From Deltaproteobacteria bacterium (GTDB lineage Bacteria > Myxococcota > XYA12-FULL-58-9): a stretch of DNA of 64,000 nucleotides. A model generated the notes under the pieces. That model did not search any database, was not told the origin of the DNA, and saw only the letters and a list, made by a program, of their open reading frames with translations. The stretch is taken from NCBI GenBank assembly GCA_016218825.1, contig JACRCV010000099.1, positions 124,001 through 188,000 on the forward strand. The letters are read 5' to 3'. Shown one piece after another: positions 18,601 through 27,218 of the stretch (position 1 is its first letter; each line of letters begins with the position of its first letter). The position numbers and the translations under genes were made by a program.

Positions 18601-20193
18601 TCAGAACGCCAGGACCAAGGACAGCCCCGAAGGCAGGACCACGAGGTGGGCGCCGGCGCCTTCACCTGCGGGCCCGCCCGGAGCCTCGGCCTCGTAGCGA
18701 TCCGGGTCGTCCCCGGTGGTAAAGAGGCCGATGCCCACGGCCGCGCTCGCGAGGCCGACGCTGCCGCACACCAGTGCCAGGGTATCGAGCACTGCGATGC
18801 GCTGCTCCCGCTCCAGGAGCGCCTGGCGCTCCGACTCGGTGCGCCGCGCCTGGGCGTTGAAGGTGCTGCGGTCGCGGTCGAGCGTCTTGGCTTGCTTCGC
18901 ACCGACATAGAAGAGCGCGCCACCGCCGCCGAGCCCGGCGGCGCCGACGGCCACGCCCGCCCAGCTCAGGCGCCGCCAGAACCTGGCGCTGTCGCGGTAG
19001 GCCCGCCTGAACTCCGCCGACGGCCTGAGGTTCGCGACCACCGCCCGCGCCGCCTTCTCCTGGACCTCGACGTCCTTCTGAAACTGCACGAAGCCGGTCT
19101 TCTCGAGCGTCACCGTGTGCATGCCGCCCGAGAGCTCGAGGGGGGGGACCGGGCTCACGCCGATGATGCTGCCGTCGATCTTGACCGTCGCGCCCTCTTC
19201 GCTCGCCTGGATGACGACCTGACCGGAGCGCTGCGCCAGAATGTCGCGCACGACCATCCGGGTCGCGATGCGCGTCTCCTCGAACAGGCCCTTGAGACTG
19301 CCGCTGAAGTCACGGGAGACGCGAGCGTCGGCCCGCGCCTGGCGGATGTTCATGAGCTGCAACTGGACGAGGAAGCTGTCGCCGAGCTGGAGCACCGAGC
19401 CGGTGACGAGGAAGTCCGCGCCGAGGGCGCCGCCGATCTCGGCCAGGCAGGTGACGTCGTCGCAGCCGACCTGGTCCTTCAGGTTCTCGAAGGCGAGCAT
19501 CTGCTGGACGTCCTGGGCGGAGATCGCCTTGAACGGGCCGAGGGCGTCGAGCTCCTGCGACACTTGGGTGCTGAGCGATGCGAGCATCTGCTTGGGGACG
19601 TTGTCCGAGCCGCGCAGGTCCATGACGGCGATCTTGATCTTGCCCGAGACGTCGTCGCGCTTCGCCTCCGAAACCGCCCGCAGCGGGGCGGGCTCGGGTC
19701 CGGCGCCGAGCGTGTCCTGGAGCCGTTCGACGCCGGCCACCACGGCCGCCGCGGTCGGCGCCGGCTGCGGCGACGCCGTCATCGGCGGCGGTGACGACGG
19801 GGCCGCGGGTGGCGACGCCGTTGCCGGCGCCGGCGTGGCCTCGGCCGGCGGTGGTGGCGGCGGCTCGGGTCGCGCCGGTGGCTCAGGGCTCGGCGGCGCC
19901 GTGCCGCCCGGCGCCGCAGCCTCGCCGGCCTGAACCGGCTCGATGCGCTTGCACGCCGCCAAGAGCGGCGCGGTGGGAACGCTGCCGTTCTTGTCGTCGA
20001 GCCTGACCAAGGTCGTCTTCTTGGCGGCGCCGACGATCTCGACCACGACGCCCGCCTTGAGCGGTACGGGCTTCTTGCTCCCGGCCGGCGTCAGACGCAG
20101 AGGCCGCGTCAGCTCGCAGCGGTCGCCGGGCTCGAGCGGCGTCTTGGCGGTCGCGGGCGCGAGGAGAGTGATGGTGATCACGAGGGCGCGCAT
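18601..20193 (-). CDS. TolB-like/PEGA-domain envelope protein
   Basis: 530 residues; the ATG overlaps the stop of the upstream RCC1 lipoprotein gene, so the two are coupled. An N-terminal signal sequence MRALVITITLLAPATA is followed by a short SH3-like segment and a long Pro/Ala linker (about 100-165). A domain IKIAVMDLRGSDNVPKQM...GADFLVTGSVLQLGDSF (about 190-310) resembles the curli-assembly/TolB N-terminal type of periplasmic protein. Then comes one PEGA repeat (GQVVIQASEEGATVKIDGS, about 345-400) and a hydrophobic hairpin (about 430-500). A paralogue with the same two-domain order is at 61162-62058. Function unknown; probably envelope-anchored. Confidence 0.72.
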   Translation of the reverse strand: MRALVITITLLAPATAKTPLEPGDRCELTRPLRLTPAGSKKPVPLKAGVVVEIVGAAKKTTLVRLDDKNGSVPTAPLLAACKRIEPVQAGEAAAPGGTAPPSPEPPARPEPPPPPPAEATPAPATASPPAAPSSPPPMTASPQPAPTAAAVVAGVERLQDTLGAGPEPAPLRAVSEAKRDDVSGKIKIAVMDLRGSDNVPKQMLASLSTQVSQELDALGPFKAISAQDVQQMLAFENLKDQVGCDDVTCLAEIGGALGADFLVTGSVLQLGDSFLVQLQLMNIRQARADARVSRDFSGSLKGLFEETRIATRMVVRDILAQRSGQVVIQASEEGATVKIDGSIIGVSPVPPLELSGGMHTVTLEKTGFVQFQKDVEVQEKAARAVVANLRPSAEFRRAYRDSARFWRRLSWAGVAVGAAGLGGGGALFYVGAKQAKTLDRDRSTFNAQARRTESERQALLEREQRIAVLDTLALVCGSVGLASAAVGIGLFTTGDDPDRYEAEAPGGPAGEGAGAHLVVLPSGLSLVLAF

Positions 20194-23100
20194 CAGTTGC
20201 TCACCGCATCGTAGAGATCGCAGGTCGCGACCGCGGGTTCTTGCCAGGCGGGACAACCCGGGCCGCTGCCGCTCGCGCAGACGGTCACGGGCTGAGCGCT
20301 GCTCGTGGTCGTGCGGTCGCCGAGCTGACCGGTGTTGTTCCGGCCCCAACACCGCATCGAGGCGTCGGCGACGACGGCGCAGGTTGCATCGGCGGCCGCC
20401 ACCGCCACGGCGCCGGTGACGGTGAGCAGCGGGTTTTGGCTCGGGATCGCGATCGCGGCGTTGGGGCCGAGCTGGCCGCTGGTGTTGTCGCCCCAGCACC
20501 AGATCTCGCCGCTCGCGAGCAACGCGCAGGTGTGGTACGCGCCCGCCGCTAGCGCGATCGGAGGGGAGACGAAGCGCGGGCAGGCGGCGCCCGATCCCGA
20601 CAGACACACGGGGGTGGGGTTCAAGCGCTTGCCGCCGAGGACGCCGACGCCGAGCTGACCGAAGGAGTTGTCACCCCAGCAGAGCACGTCGCCGCCTCGG
20701 CCGAGCGCGCAGGTGTGCAAGTTGCCGGTGACCACGCTCGTGACGTCCGCGAGCGCGGTGCCGGGGCAGCCGCTGCCGACGTTGATGCCGCTCGCGCACA
20801 CCTCGGTGGGCTGATTCTGCGCGGAGTCGGTGCCGTCGCCGAGCTGACCGCCGGCACCTGCGCCCCAACACTTGACGCCCCCCGAGCTCGTCACCGCGCA
20901 CGCGTGGGCGTCGCCGGCCGCGATATTCACCAGGCCGCCGACCGCCAGGCCCGCGGTGCAACCTTGCCCCGAGCGCAGGCCGCAGATCACGTCCTGCGGC
21001 CGGCTCTCGCCCTCCGTGCCCCCGAACAACCCGTTGCCGAGCTGGCCGAGGTCGCCTCGCCCCCAGCACAGCACTCGGCCCACGGCGTTGAGCACGCAGC
21101 TGAAGTCCCGACCGCTGGCTGCCGCTACGAGGTTGGCGAAGGGCAGGCAGGTAGCGCCCGATCCCGTCTCACAGCCGGCAACGGCGTGGACGATCGGGGT
21201 CTGGTCGGCGAACGGCGCGCCGCTGCCGAGGAGCCCGCCCCGGCCGCCCCAACAGTGGAGCGCGCCAGCGCCGGTCACCGCGCAGGAATGGGTCGCGCTG
21301 CTCGTGATCGAGCGCGCGTCCGTCAAGGCGATGCCGCCCACGCAGCCGGGGCCGCGGCCGCTCAGGCAGACGTCGGTGGGCGCGGCGCGGGTCTCCCAAA
21401 CACCGACGGGGATGGCGCCACCGCTCACGGCATGACCCCAGCATTGCAGCGCGCCCGCCGTGGTGCGCGCGCAGGTGGTGGCGCTGCCGGCGCTCGCGGC
21501 CGCGATCCCTGTCAGCGGGGTGCAGCTCGCGCCGGCGCCGCTCGCACAAACCGTGACGGCCGTGAGGGAGTCTTGCGCGATGCCGCCGCCGAGCTCGCCC
21601 GAGCCGCCGGTGCCGACGCAGCTGGCCTCGCCGGTCGCGCTGATGACGGCGCAGACGTGGCTCGTGCTCCCGGACACATCGGTCGCCACGGCGACGCTCC
21701 CCGCCCCGGCGAGCGGCACACACGGGCTCAGGCTCGTGCAGATGGTAGCCATGTGGGTCGCCGGGACGAGCTCGAGGTTGGCCGGAGCAGTGGACCCCCA
21801 GCAACGGATCTCGCCGGTCGCGGCCACGCGGCCGCAGCTCATCGCGGCGCCCGCGGCAATCGAGGTGATGCCCGTGAGTGGCGTGCAGTTGCCGGACGTG
21901 TAGGCGCCGCTCTCGCACGTCGCCCGGGGGACCGATGACCCTGAAGGGGCGTCGCCTGGACTCGTGACTCGTCCATCCGCGTTGTCGCCCCAGCACCACA
22001 CTTCATTCGTCGCCCCCCGGACCCCGCATGCGTGCCGAGCGCCCACCCGCACCTCGGTGAAGTCCGCAAACGGCGTCGAGCAGCCATTGCCCATCGGCGC
22101 CGGCAACTCGGGTCGGGTCACGGAGTCGCACGTCGCATCGACCCGTGCTCCCCAGCAATACGCCTGGCCGGTCGTGCGCAGGGCACAGGTATAGTCGCCG
22201 CCCGCGTCGATCTCGGTGGCGCCGGTGAGCACGGCATCGCAAGCCGGCGGCGACGAAGCGGTGGCGCACACCGGCATCGGCGTCGCGCTGTCCGCGGTGC
22301 TGCCGTTGCCGAGCTGCCCGGCATTGTTGGCGCCCCAACACCGGACCTCGCCGCCGGCGACGACGGCGCAGGCGTGAGCGCGCCCAACGGCCACCGCTTG
22401 CACGCCGGCCAACCCGCCGATCGCGACCGGCAACGCCGCCCCGCCCGCCGCGCCCCCCCAGCACCAGACACCGCCGCCTTTGACCGCGCAGCCGCCGGAG
22501 TCATAGACGTCGAAATCCGTGACTCCGGACAGCGCCGCGCCGCCCGTGCAACCGTTGCCGAAGCCGCTCATGCAGGCCGGCACCGGGTTGGCGCTCCGGT
22601 CCAAGTACCCGTGCCCGTCGCCGAGCTGAGCCCGGTCGGCGGCGCCCCAGCACTCGACGCCCCCGCCCGGGCCGACGATCGCGCAGGTGTGCCCGTCTCC
22701 CATCGCGATGCTCGCCATCCGACCGGTGCAATCGCCGCACGCCGGCCACAGCGCCTGCCGGCCCTCGCCCGCGTCGTCGCCGATCGTCAACGTCGGCCGG
22801 CGCGGCGGCGAGCGGACCTGACCTACGAGCGGCGTGACCGCGACCACCGAGGAATCGTCGAGTCGGCCGCCGACGCTGTCGATGACGGTCCAGGTCACGT
22901 CGATCGCGAAAGCCGTCGTCGGGAACGCCGCCGGCGCGAATCCCGCCTCGACCCCGGTCAGCGCGTAGCTGGAGGTCGTCGCCAGGGTCACCGTGCCGCT
23001 CACGTTGCCCGGCGGCAGGTAGATCGCCGGGCCCGCGACCAGGGTCGTCGTGGCGTCGGCTGCCGCCGTGCCCGGCACGATGAGGCGGCAGCCCGGAGCC

Positions 23101-24128
23101 ATGTGCGCGGCGCCGGGGGTGAGCCCGCCGGTCGGATCGAGCGACGTCGTGCCCTCGACCTCGACGCCGGTGCTCTCTCCCGAGGGGCTCACGGCGGTCA
23201 CGCGGTAACGATAGGTGGTGCCGTGCGCGCGACCGACGTCGTCGTAGTGGGTCAGCGTCGCGGTCGTGCCCGGCGCCGCGATCTCCACGAAGCCGGCGCC
23301 GTCGAAGCGCTCGATGCGGTAACCCGATTCGTTGGCGTTGGTGTCCTCCCATGCGACGACCATGACGTCGGCGGCGCGCGGTCCGGCGACGACACTCGCG
23401 GGCGGGCTCGGCCAGGTGAGGAGGGTCTCGATGTTCGACGGGATCGTCTCGCAGTTGCTCTCGGCGGGCGGCAACCCGAAGGCGGTCACGCGGTAGCGGT
23501 AGGTCGTGTCGGCGGCGAAGGCGGTGTCGGTGAAGGTGACGGCGATGCCGCCCTCGGCCGCGGGCGTGTCGAGGCGATCCTGCTCGCCCCATTCGGCGCC
23601 GAGGCGCTGGCGGTAGATGACGAAGCCGCCTTCGTCGGTGGCGTCGCAGGTCCACGACAGCTCGATGCCGTTGGTCGTTTGCACGGCCACGAGCGCCAAG
23701 GGCGGCAAGTCCGGGCCGCAGGGCGGCGGGTACTGTGCTGCCGCCGCGGCTTCGGCCGACGGCGGACCTTCGCCGGCGGCGTTGGTGCCGGTGACGACGT
23801 AGTAATAGGTGACGCCGGGCAGCAGGCCGCTGTGGGTGTACGGCTGACTGACGTTGGCGATCCGCTCGGCGGTGTCGACGCTCACCGCGGGGCTCTGGCT
23901 CCAGTAGAGGTTGAAGGTCGCCGCCGCCGGGTCCGGCGTCCAGCTGAGGACGATCGACGCCGGCCCGCCGGTCGCGGTCAAGTCGGCCGGCGCCCCCGGC
24001 GGCTCGCCCGCGGCGACGTTGGCGGAGCCGACCTCCCGGACGCGGTGCAGGAAGGTCTGCTGGCAAGCGGCAAACAGCAACGAGCCCGTGAGGACGAGCC
24101 TCACGGCCTGGGCGTGCGTTGGAGTCAT
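20193..24128 (-). CDS. Large lipoprotein with three FnIII domains and about 14 RCC1-like repeats
   Basis: 1311 residues from the ATG at 24128, the start that gives a lipoprotein signal (VLTGSLLFAACQQ, lipobox Cys near 22). Three fibronectin type III domains lie at about 42-135, 142-230 and 235-325. A beta-rich segment (about 330-450) leads into about 14 RCC1/BNR-like blades, each with a CWG motif and often GQLGNG, for example VRCWGANNAGQLGNG. A cysteine near each HTCAV and each CWG suggests regular disulphides, fitting an extracytoplasmic beta-propeller. It is probably surface exposed and may bind a protein or polysaccharide. The coupled downstream gene encodes a PEGA protein. No enzyme motif is seen. 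Confidence 0.82.
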   Translation of the reverse strand: MTPTHAQAVRLVLTGSLLFAACQQTFLHRVREVGSANVAAGEPPGAPADLTATGGPASIVLSWTPDPAAATFNLYWSQSPAVSVDTAERIANVSQPYTHSGLLPGVTYYYVVTGTNAAGEGPPSAEAAAAAQYPPPCGPDLPPLALVAVQTTNGIELSWTCDATDEGGFVIYRQRLGAEWGEQDRLDTPAAEGGIAVTFTDTAFAADTTYRYRVTAFGLPPAESNCETIPSNIETLLTWPSPPASVVAGPRAADVMVVAWEDTNANESGYRIERFDGAGFVEIAAPGTTATLTHYDDVGRAHGTTYRYRVTAVSPSGESTGVEVEGTTSLDPTGGLTPGAAHMAPGCRLIVPGTAAADATTTLVAGPAIYLPPGNVSGTVTLATTSSYALTGVEAGFAPAAFPTTAFAIDVTWTVIDSVGGRLDDSSVVAVTPLVGQVRSPPRRPTLTIGDDAGEGRQALWPACGDCTGRMASIAMGDGHTCAIVGPGGGVECWGAADRAQLGDGHGYLDRSANPVPACMSGFGNGCTGGAALSGVTDFDVYDSGGCAVKGGGVWCWGGAAGGAALPVAIGGLAGVQAVAVGRAHACAVVAGGEVRCWGANNAGQLGNGSTADSATPMPVCATASSPPACDAVLTGATEIDAGGDYTCALRTTGQAYCWGARVDATCDSVTRPELPAPMGNGCSTPFADFTEVRVGARHACGVRGATNEVWCWGDNADGRVTSPGDAPSGSSVPRATCESGAYTSGNCTPLTGITSIAAGAAMSCGRVAATGEIRCWGSTAPANLELVPATHMATICTSLSPCVPLAGAGSVAVATDVSGSTSHVCAVISATGEASCVGTGGSGELGGGIAQDSLTAVTVCASGAGASCTPLTGIAAASAGSATTCARTTAGALQCWGHAVSGGAIPVGVWETRAAPTDVCLSGRGPGCVGGIALTDARSITSSATHSCAVTGAGALHCWGGRGGLLGSGAPFADQTPIVHAVAGCETGSGATCLPFANLVAAASGRDFSCVLNAVGRVLCWGRGDLGQLGNGLFGGTEGESRPQDVICGLRSGQGCTAGLAVGGLVNIAAGDAHACAVTSSGGVKCWGAGAGGQLGDGTDSAQNQPTEVCASGINVGSGCPGTALADVTSVVTGNLHTCALGRGGDVLCWGDNSFGQLGVGVLGGKRLNPTPVCLSGSGAACPRFVSPPIALAAGAYHTCALLASGEIWCWGDNTSGQLGPNAAIAIPSQNPLLTVTGAVAVAAADATCAVVADASMRCWGRNNTGQLGDRTTTSSAQPVTVCASGSGPGCPAWQEPAVATCDLYDAVSN

Positions 24129-24402
24129 CTGGTCAATCCCACTCGATAGGGTCCGGCGATGTCGAGCCCGCGATCTTACCACGCACGTTCCGGCCCCTCC
24201 AGCTTGAGTATCGAGGTGCCGCGACCAGCCACCCCGCGTCCATTGCTGTGCACCAGCGCGATTGGCTGATAAGGTACTCCCAGGACCAGTGCTCCGACCA
24301 GATCGCGGTGGTTGACGCGAGTGCCGCGCCGGCGTCACCGGCGCTCTGACCGGATCACTGGGTGTGGTCACAAAACTTGGTCACCTCGCGCACGGAGGCC
24401 CC

Positions 24403-26475
24403 ATGCAACGCATCTCCATTTCCTTCACCGTCACCGTACTCCTCACGGCAGGCGCCGGGTGCTCGGATGGCCGCACGCCGTCCGGTTCGGGGGGCGAGAG
24501 CGCGCCCGTCATCGAGACGATCGACGGCACCGGCTCGGTGGACGGCGGCGAAGGACACAGCGGCTACCACCTGCGCGAGCGGCTGTCGATCCACGGGCAA
24601 CACCTCGCGCTCGCGGCCGCGAAGCTCATGGACGGCGACGGCGCGACCTTCGATCTGGCGCCGTGTGAGACGCCGACCGACACCCAGCTCAGCGTCCGCT
24701 TGCCGGACGAGATCGCCCCGGGCCAGTACACGCTCGTCGTCATGAACCAGGCCGGGTCGTGCAACGCCACGGTGCAGCTCCTGCAGGGCGAGAAGGGCGA
24801 GAAGGGCGATCCCGGGGCCGGCGGGCCGAGCCCGGTGGCCGACGTGACGCACGCCGACTACGGCGCCGTCCCCGACGACGGCATCGATGACGCGCCGGCG
24901 ATCCAACAGGCGGTGGAGGCGGTGGGGAGCGGCGGGACGATCTACCTCCCGAAAGGAACCTACGAGATCGCCTCGACGATCGAGGTGACGACGAGCGGGA
25001 TCCGCATCGTCGGCGAGGGCCAGACCGGCAAGGACGCCACGAACGACGGCGTCACCCTCAAGTGGATCGGCGCGGCCGGCGGCACCATGGTGGCCTGGGG
25101 CAACCCCGACGCCACCGCGCTGTTCGCCATGACCGGCGGCGGCATCGAGCACGTCTTCTTCAACGGCAACTACCTGGCCGGCACCGGGCTCCGGATCACG
25201 AACGGGCGGCAGGTCCGGTTTCACGATCTCTACATCCGGGACACGACGCTCTACGGACTCGATCTCACGGCAGACGGCCAGCCGGATGTTCCCGGCGCCG
25301 CCAACCGGTCGCTCGTCAACACGACCCTGGACACCATCGAGATCGTTGCCATCGCCGATACGGTGCGGGCCGGGATCTTCTCGGGGGAAGCACCGCACCA
25401 CATGTGCTTTGGGTCCATCAACAATATCCGGGTGACGACGAAGAACGCGCCGGGCATCCTCATCGACGCGATGGACGACGTCATCTGGTCGAACATCGCG
25501 ACCGCGCGCCTGGCGGGCGGCACCGGCAGGGCCATGGAGATGTCGTGCAAGGGCTGCACCTTCTCGGGCGTTCACGCCGGCATGATGGATGGGCCGAGGC
25601 CCGAGCTCCTGTTCCGGACCTCCGCCCACGGCAATTGGGCCGTCATCCACGGCGTGGACGACGAGGTGGCGCCGGTCATCGAGACCGTGAGCGTCGCCGG
25701 TTGTGCCGACAACGGGCAGGGGCGCATCGCCGTGACCACCGCCGTGGCCCACGGCCTGCCGCACCGCGCCGAGGTCGAGATCTCCGGCGTCGTCGGCACG
25801 ACCGAAGCGAACGGCCGCTGGATCATCTCCAAGACCGGCGACACCACCTTCACGCTCATCGGCTCGACGTATGCCAATGCCTACGCGTCGGGGGGCACCA
25901 TCCGGCCGCATAACGCCCTGTTCTATACCTACACCGGCTACCAGGCGAACCAGGGCACCGAGCACGTGCAGCTCCCTCCCATCTTGAACCCGGTCTGGCT
26001 GCTCGCGGCGGTGACCGACCCGGCGAACCGAAACGGGCTGGTCCACGACCTCTCCCGGCTGACCACCCTCAGGACGATCACCTGGCCCAACGCCGGCGGC
26101 ACGCTGCTGTTGGGATCGGCCGCCCAGATGGTCTCCAACAAGATCCTCGACGCGTCCAACACGGTCGCGGTCGCGGATACGTTGTTCACGATCGAGAACG
26201 CGGCGGGGAACACGCTCACGTTTGACCTGACGAACCTGACCAACAACCGAACCGTGACCCTGCGAAACGCGAGCGGCATCCCGCTGTTGGAGGACGTCGC
26301 CCAGACCGTCTCGAACAAAGTCTTGGCCGACACCAATACCTACCGGATCGGGTCGTCGACTCCCGCGAGCTCATCGGCCGCCTGCACCAAGGGCACGCTG
26401 ACCTTCGACGCGACGTATGTCTACATTTGCGTCGCCGCCAACACCTGGAAGCGTGCGTCGCTCGCCTCGTGGTGA
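24403..26475 (+). CDS. Beta-helix (pectate-lyase-like) lipoprotein with collagen-like and tail-fibre-like parts
   Basis: 690 residues from the ATG at 24403 with GGAGG just upstream. A lipoprotein signal ends LLTAGAGCSDG. An IPT/TIG-like domain (about 35-125) is followed by a short collagen-like GEKGEKGDPG. Then comes the classic start of pectate-lyase-superfamily beta-helices: DYGAVPDDGIDDAPAIQQAV, GGTIYLPKGTY, IRIVGEGQ. The C-terminal 120 residues hold repeated MVSNKILDASNT / TVSNKVLADTNT units and end TYVYICVAANTWKRASLASW, similar to phage tail-fibre or surface-displayed proteins. It likely binds or trims a polysaccharide; catalytic residues could not be assigned. It is divergent from the RCC1 lipoprotein. 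Confidence 0.78.
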   Translation: MQRISISFTVTVLLTAGAGCSDGRTPSGSGGESAPVIETIDGTGSVDGGEGHSGYHLRERLSIHGQHLALAAAKLMDGDGATFDLAPCETPTDTQLSVRLPDEIAPGQYTLVVMNQAGSCNATVQLLQGEKGEKGDPGAGGPSPVADVTHADYGAVPDDGIDDAPAIQQAVEAVGSGGTIYLPKGTYEIASTIEVTTSGIRIVGEGQTGKDATNDGVTLKWIGAAGGTMVAWGNPDATALFAMTGGGIEHVFFNGNYLAGTGLRITNGRQVRFHDLYIRDTTLYGLDLTADGQPDVPGAANRSLVNTTLDTIEIVAIADTVRAGIFSGEAPHHMCFGSINNIRVTTKNAPGILIDAMDDVIWSNIATARLAGGTGRAMEMSCKGCTFSGVHAGMMDGPRPELLFRTSAHGNWAVIHGVDDEVAPVIETVSVAGCADNGQGRIAVTTAVAHGLPHRAEVEISGVVGTTEANGRWIISKTGDTTFTLIGSTYANAYASGGTIRPHNALFYTYTGYQANQGTEHVQLPPILNPVWLLAAVTDPANRNGLVHDLSRLTTLRTITWPNAGGTLLLGSAAQMVSNKILDASNTVAVADTLFTIENAAGNTLTFDLTNLTNNRTVTLRNASGIPLLEDVAQTVSNKVLADTNTYRIGSSTPASSSAACTKGTLTFDATYVYICVAANTWKRASLASW

Positions 26476-26531
26476 GCGCCGGACCGCCCGGAGGCCACTG
26501 CTCGGCGGACTGCGGCGGGTCTCGCGGGCCA

Positions 26532-26927
26532 TCACGGCGGCTCGAACGGCGCCTTGCCCGCCTGGCGCCGGATCCAGTTGGCGGCCCGGGCGACGTTCTG
26601 CCGGCGGATCATGAAGCGCTCGAGTCGGCGCTTGCCCGGGAAGGAGATCAGCATCAAGCCGACGAGCATCGTCAGCACGCCCTGACCCGGAACCCCGGGG
26701 ATCGACAGCGCCATGCCGATCGCGATCACCGCGTAGCCCAGCAGGTTCTCGAGCACGACAACGGCGATGCGCCGCGTCCGGCTCCCGTCCGGCACGACCG
26801 GGCGCGCGCGGAAGTAGCTCGCCGGCAGCCGCGCCAAGACGATCGCGATGATCGCGATCGAGGCGGCGGCGCCGGCGACGAAGGCGCCGGCGAATAGGAC
26901 GATCTCCTTCCACGGCAAGGAGGTCAT
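26532..26927 (-). CDS. Small inner-membrane protein, PGPGW-like
   Basis: 131 residues from the ATG at 26927; another ATG lies five codons upstream and neither has a clear Shine-Dalgarno. Two hydrophobic segments flank a short loop: FAGAFVAGAAASIAIIAIVL (about 11-30) and a longer one that includes IPGVPGQGVLTMLVGLMLI. The stretch after it, FPGKRRLERFMIRRQNVARA, matches the conserved region of small PGPGW-type transmembrane proteins of unknown function. It stands alone between a surface-protein gene and a repeat at 26999. Confidence 0.65.
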   Translation of the reverse strand: MTSLPWKEIVLFAGAFVAGAAASIAIIAIVLARLPASYFRARPVVPDGSRTRRIAVVVLENLLGYAVIAIGMALSIPGVPGQGVLTMLVGLMLISFPGKRRLERFMIRRQNVARAANWIRRQAGKAPFEPP

Positions 26928-26998
26928 GCCCGACTGAACCACAGATCGGCAGGCCAGCCCAGATCCCGGCCGGCCGTGCCCGCCGGAGAGCGCGCCAT

Positions 26999-27046
26999 GT
27001 AAGCGTTCACGGGGTCATCACGATGGCTGTCGCAACTGGCTGTAGA
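26999..27046 (+). repeat. Second copy of the insertion-element end
   Basis: Begins GTAAGCGTTCACGGGG and matches 17176-17216 over about 41 bases with three mismatches (at 27004-27044). A related TCACGGGGGACC lies at about 27085-27096 in the same orientation. No matching opposite end is seen, so this is a solo or decayed terminus. Confidence 0.55.
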
Positions 27047-27218
27047 CGCGAAGGATCCGGCTTTGCCGGTCCTGAGCGTGGGGCTCACGGGGGACCATTC
27101 AGCTCGGCCTCGGGATCGGCCTGCAGTGTTGCGCCCGGCCGCGGCAGTGATCAACCTATCTGGACTTGCCGGTGGCTGACCGGCGAGGGCTACCGGCGCG
27201 CCGCGCCCGAGGGGGCAC

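Noticed and set aside
24403-26475. Prophage, based on the tail-fibre-like C-terminus
   Set aside because: No capsid, terminase, tail or integrase genes are near, and the protein has its own lipoprotein signal.
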